Origin: Collinsella aerofaciens
Lineage (GTDB): Bacteria; Actinomycetota; Coriobacteriia; Coriobacteriales; Coriobacteriaceae
Assembly: GCF_002736145.1 (NCBI RefSeq)
Contig: NZ_CP024160.1
Coordinates: 1,488,001 to 1,552,000, forward strand
DNA length: 64,000 nucleotides
Direction of reading: 5' to 3'
The notes beneath the pieces are model-generated. The model saw only the letters and a program-made list of their open reading frames with translations, was not told the origin of the DNA and searched no databases. Numbering within the stretch: the first letter of the stretch is position 1; each line of letters starts with the position of its first letter. A program made the position numbers and the translations under genes. Below are positions 61,970 through 64,000 of this stretch, piece after piece.

Positions 61970-62005
61970 AGCGCCCTAAGCCCATAACGGCCCAGGGCGC
62001 TTTCT
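61970..62005 (+). terminator. Terminator after tRNA-Gln
   Basis: AGCGCCCT/AGGGCGCT followed by TTCT. Confidence 0.8.
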
Positions 62006-62150
62006 TGTGGGCAAGCGGAGGAATTCGAACCCGCAAGGGTGCGGAGCTGAGGAAATGCGAAGCGTTTTCCAGCGCAGCACGCAAGGAGCGAAGCGACGCA
62101 GCGGGGCGCGGCCGCCGACCAGGCGGACGCGGAATCCCTCCGCCCCGTAT
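62006..62150. repeat. tRNA-Gln-derived element
   Basis: It opens with an antisense copy of the tRNA-Gln T-arm and acceptor (CGGAGGAATTCGAACCC, 62016-62032, one mismatch) and closes with a sense copy (GGAATCCCTCCGCCCC, 62131-62146). The core is GC-rich with short palindromes. It has the same plan as the element after tRNA-Leu. Confidence 0.7.
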
Positions 62151-62452
62151 CAGCCGAGAGTGCCTCGCATCAAGAAATATCAGCCCCGATCCAAAAAGCG
62201 AGCCGTAATCTATAAAATGGCGTGTGGCCCCGACGGGCCGAGCATTAAGTTTGTCGCGAGTTCCGCACGCAAAGAAGGCCACGTGACATCGATGTTTTGG
62301 ACGTGGCAGCGAGAGGGGTCCCGGTATGGCAAGGTGACGTGAAACAAGGCGGCGCTGACCTTCTGGTCGCGCCGCCGAAGTTGAACGTCAGATTGCCGTG
62401 CCAGGGCCCCTCGCAGCGTCAAGGAGTCCGCCGTTCGGTAGAACGGCGGAAT
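62151..62452. other. Intergenic region with palindromes
   Basis: No gene. It holds a 28-bp match (62242-62269) to the cruciform repeat at 44353-44380, an imperfect inverted repeat (62309-62340 with 62384-62414) enclosing a GGCGGCGC/GCGCCGCC hairpin, and a small CCGCCGTTC/GAACGGCGG stem-loop (62430-62451) just past the end of the minus-strand gene. Confidence 0.6.
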
Positions 62453-64000
62453 TTAGTTGTTCAGCATGCGGTCGAAGCTTCCCGAGTCGCCATCCCGATA
62501 GTCGGCGGTCATCAGAATCTCCTGCGGAATGCGCCCGCCCTCGCGCAGCACATTGCGGAACTGCACGCGCGTGACCATGGGCAGATCCTTGATCGTCGCC
62601 GCCAAGTTCTGCGGCACGCCCTGGTTGGCAGCCGCGGGCTCGCACTCTCCGCCGGCCTTCACGCGACGCTTGTGCTCGGCGAGCATGGCGCGGTACATGC
62701 CGGCATGCAGGCGGATCTCAACCACATTGGCATTGCGAGCCTGCTCGACGATGCGCGCGCCCTCGCGGTCGATATCGCCCACGTAGTAGACGTAGTTAAA
62801 GCGATAGCCGATCTCGGCCAGATAATCGTCCAGGGCATGCGAGACGCTCGCCTTGCATCCGCCGCCAAAAATCACGCCGCCCACCTTGATGCCAAAGAGC
62901 TTGGCGTGCTTGCGGCCACGCAGCAGCTTGACGATCTCGTCGTAGGTATCCAGGTTCTCAACCATAATGAACGGCTTGTCGGCGCCCAGCGTAAAGAAAC
63001 CCGTAAAGTGCACGGGGCGGTTGGGGGCGACCTTAATCGCCTGCATGCTGATGCCCTTTTCGGTCATACGCCGAATTAGGCGCTCGCCGTGCTTGCCGTC
63101 AAAGGCCTTCTCATCGTTAAAAATCTGGTAGGCGCGCTGGCGACGCGAAGCAACCGGCGTATCGGCACCTCGGTTCTGCTCGATCCAAGCCTGGATGATT
63201 GCAATCTCCTCGGCAATCTTGCGGTTGGACATCTCGTTGTGCTGGGTGCGCTGCGGCGCCTTTTTGCCGTCCTTGCCCTCGACCTTAACAATTTGAGTCT
63301 GCTGCTCCTTGATCTTAGAGAGCGCCGTAGGCGTAGGGACAACTTTGAGCAGCTGCCTGCCCAAAACGCGGGCAAGGGCAAACGCCGATACCTCGCCGTG
63401 GACGGCCGACTCGGGCTGCTGGGTAGCAGTATCTGCTACGGCAGACTCCGGCTTCTTCTGAGACTTGCGCTTAGAATCGCCTTGGGAATTGCGCTCGCGC
63501 TTCGGCATAGACGCCTGCTTCTGCGGGCGATCGGACTTGCTCTCCTTCGTCGGCTGACGCTTAGGCTGCCCCGAAGAAACCTCGGCCTTCGCATCCTCGT
63601 CCTGCGGCGTGGTCTTCTCGGCTGCAGTCTCGGCATGGGAACTGCGGCCCCCGCGATGGCGACGGCGGCGAGGCTTGCTCGACGCGCCCTGCTCCGTCTG
63701 CTCATCAGTAGGCTGCTCGCCCTTGGCCTCGGCATCAACCTCAAGCTGCGGCTCAACAGGCTTCTGTTCGCGAGCCGCCGGCTCAACGGTTTTCTCGGTT
63801 TGTTCGGCCTTCTTGTCCTGAGTGGTCGAAGCCGGCTCGCCCTTCTCCTGACGCCTTACGGGATACGCGCGTCCCACAAAACCGCGGCCGGGACGACACG
63901 AACCCGGAGCCCTCTTGGCAGACTCCTCAACATCGTCTGCAACCTCGGAAGGCTCTTCAGCCTCATGCGCGACATCCTGCTGCGCAGCCTTAAAGTGAGC
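62453..64000 (-). CDS. JetD-like (DUF3322/DUF2220, TOPRIM-type) protein with long charged N-terminus, 5'-truncated
   Basis: The frame stays open to the right edge, so the start is outside the window; a GTG at 63877 is probably internal. The visible N-terminal 200 or more residues are Lys/Glu/Gln/Pro-rich and disordered ('PRRRRHRGGR'). The C-terminal 260 residues are folded. 'SRRQRAYQIFNDEKAFDG' resembles the DUF3322 'ERSxxIFGDEK' motif, and 'IMVENLDTYDEI', 'GGGCKASVSHALDDYL' and 'YYVGDIDREGARI' resemble the DUF2220 TOPRIM domain of JetD. JetD is the nuclease of Wadjet anti-plasmid systems. Its partner genes are not in the window. Confidence 0.65.
   Translation of the reverse strand, partial: AHFKAAQQDVAHEAEEPSEVADDVEESAKRAPGSCRPGRGFVGRAYPVRRQEKGEPASTTQDKKAEQTEKTVEPAAREQKPVEPQLEVDAEAKGEQPTDEQTEQGASSKPRRRRHRGGRSSHAETAAEKTTPQDEDAKAEVSSGQPKRQPTKESKSDRPQKQASMPKRERNSQGDSKRKSQKKPESAVADTATQQPESAVHGEVSAFALARVLGRQLLKVVPTPTALSKIKEQQTQIVKVEGKDGKKAPQRTQHNEMSNRKIAEEIAIIQAWIEQNRGADTPVASRRQRAYQIFNDEKAFDGKHGERLIRRMTEKGISMQAIKVAPNRPVHFTGFFTLGADKPFIMVENLDTYDEIVKLLRGRKHAKLFGIKVGGVIFGGGCKASVSHALDDYLAEIGYRFNYVYYVGDIDREGARIVEQARNANVVEIRLHAGMYRAMLAEHKRRVKAGGECEPAAANQGVPQNLAATIKDLPMVTRVQFRNVLREGGRIPQEILMTADYRDGDSGSFDRMLNN

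Noticed and set aside
61812-62282. Minus-strand frame with a 'GFEPPT' peptide across tRNA-Gln
   Set aside because: It is the antisense of the tRNA gene and its derived repeat. Such 'GTEGFEPPT' peptides are a well-known false protein made from tRNA complements.

Overview
The window looks like chromosomal DNA of a high-GC gut actinobacterium of the class Coriobacteriia, most like Collinsella. This rests on GC content, on the actinobacterial gene order mazG-eno-ftsB-ppx, on a phosphoketolase, and on the many mannose-family PTS operons; no 16S rRNA gene is present to prove it. No phage, plasmid, rRNA operon, CRISPR array or classical insertion sequence was seen.

Layout. 1-6.4 kb: end of a GluQ-type synthetase, a phosphoesterase, a two-component system with a DUF4342-like protein, and an orphan PTS IIB with a VOC protein. 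6.4-6.7 kb: tRNA-Leu(UAA) followed by a tRNA-derived repeat. 6.7-12.2 kb: housekeeping block ppx, ftsB-like, eno, mazG, yfcE-like and a stand-alone LarC C-terminal domain, all on the minus strand. 12.5-21.6 kb: complete histidine biosynthesis, with a PHP histidinol phosphatase on the plus strand facing a minus-strand operon hisZG-D-C-B-H-A-F-I-x-E that starts with a HisZ-HisG fusion. 21.8-37.2 kb: a large minus-strand sugar-amine (Amadori product-like) locus with two full mannose-family PTS sets, a third IIC-IID pair, two FrlB-like deglycases, a GlmS-like SIS protein, an isomerase, an MFS and a DMT transporter, and two overlapping GntR/UTRA regulators. 37.3-43.1 kb: an unknown protein, an AEC transporter flanked by hairpin repeats, phosphoketolase and a LacI regulator with twin operators. 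43.3-47.0 kb: murB, a secreted peptidoglycan hydrolase, galE. 47.2-59.7 kb: an alpha-glucan island with malQ, glgP, a maltodextrin-type ABC importer, a TreR-like GntR regulator and a PTS IICB permease fused to a HAD phosphatase. 59.8-64 kb: polyprenyl synthase, a peptidoglycan-binding protein, tRNA-Gln with another tRNA-derived repeat, and the 3' part of a JetD-like gene running off the edge.

How the parts fit. The alpha-glucan genes appear to form one regulon: a TTGTTTAAACAA-like palindrome lies before malQ, the binding-protein gene, the GntR gene and the PTS-HAD gene. Imported maltodextrins would be handled by MalQ and GlgP. The PTS-HAD fusion suggests that a disaccharide is phosphorylated on entry and dephosphorylated by the same polypeptide. 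In the sugar-amine locus a TGGTATYAAA motif recurs before the PTS operons, and the paralogous operons exchange sequence: 1053 bp of IID/IIC are identical in two copies.

The most unusual material is between the genes. There is an array of six alternating inverted motifs at about 40-bp spacing (51.2-51.5 kb), a hairpin family with a constant tip and variable arms around the AEC gene, and elements downstream of both tRNA genes that carry antisense and sense copies of the T-arm of the neighbouring tRNA.
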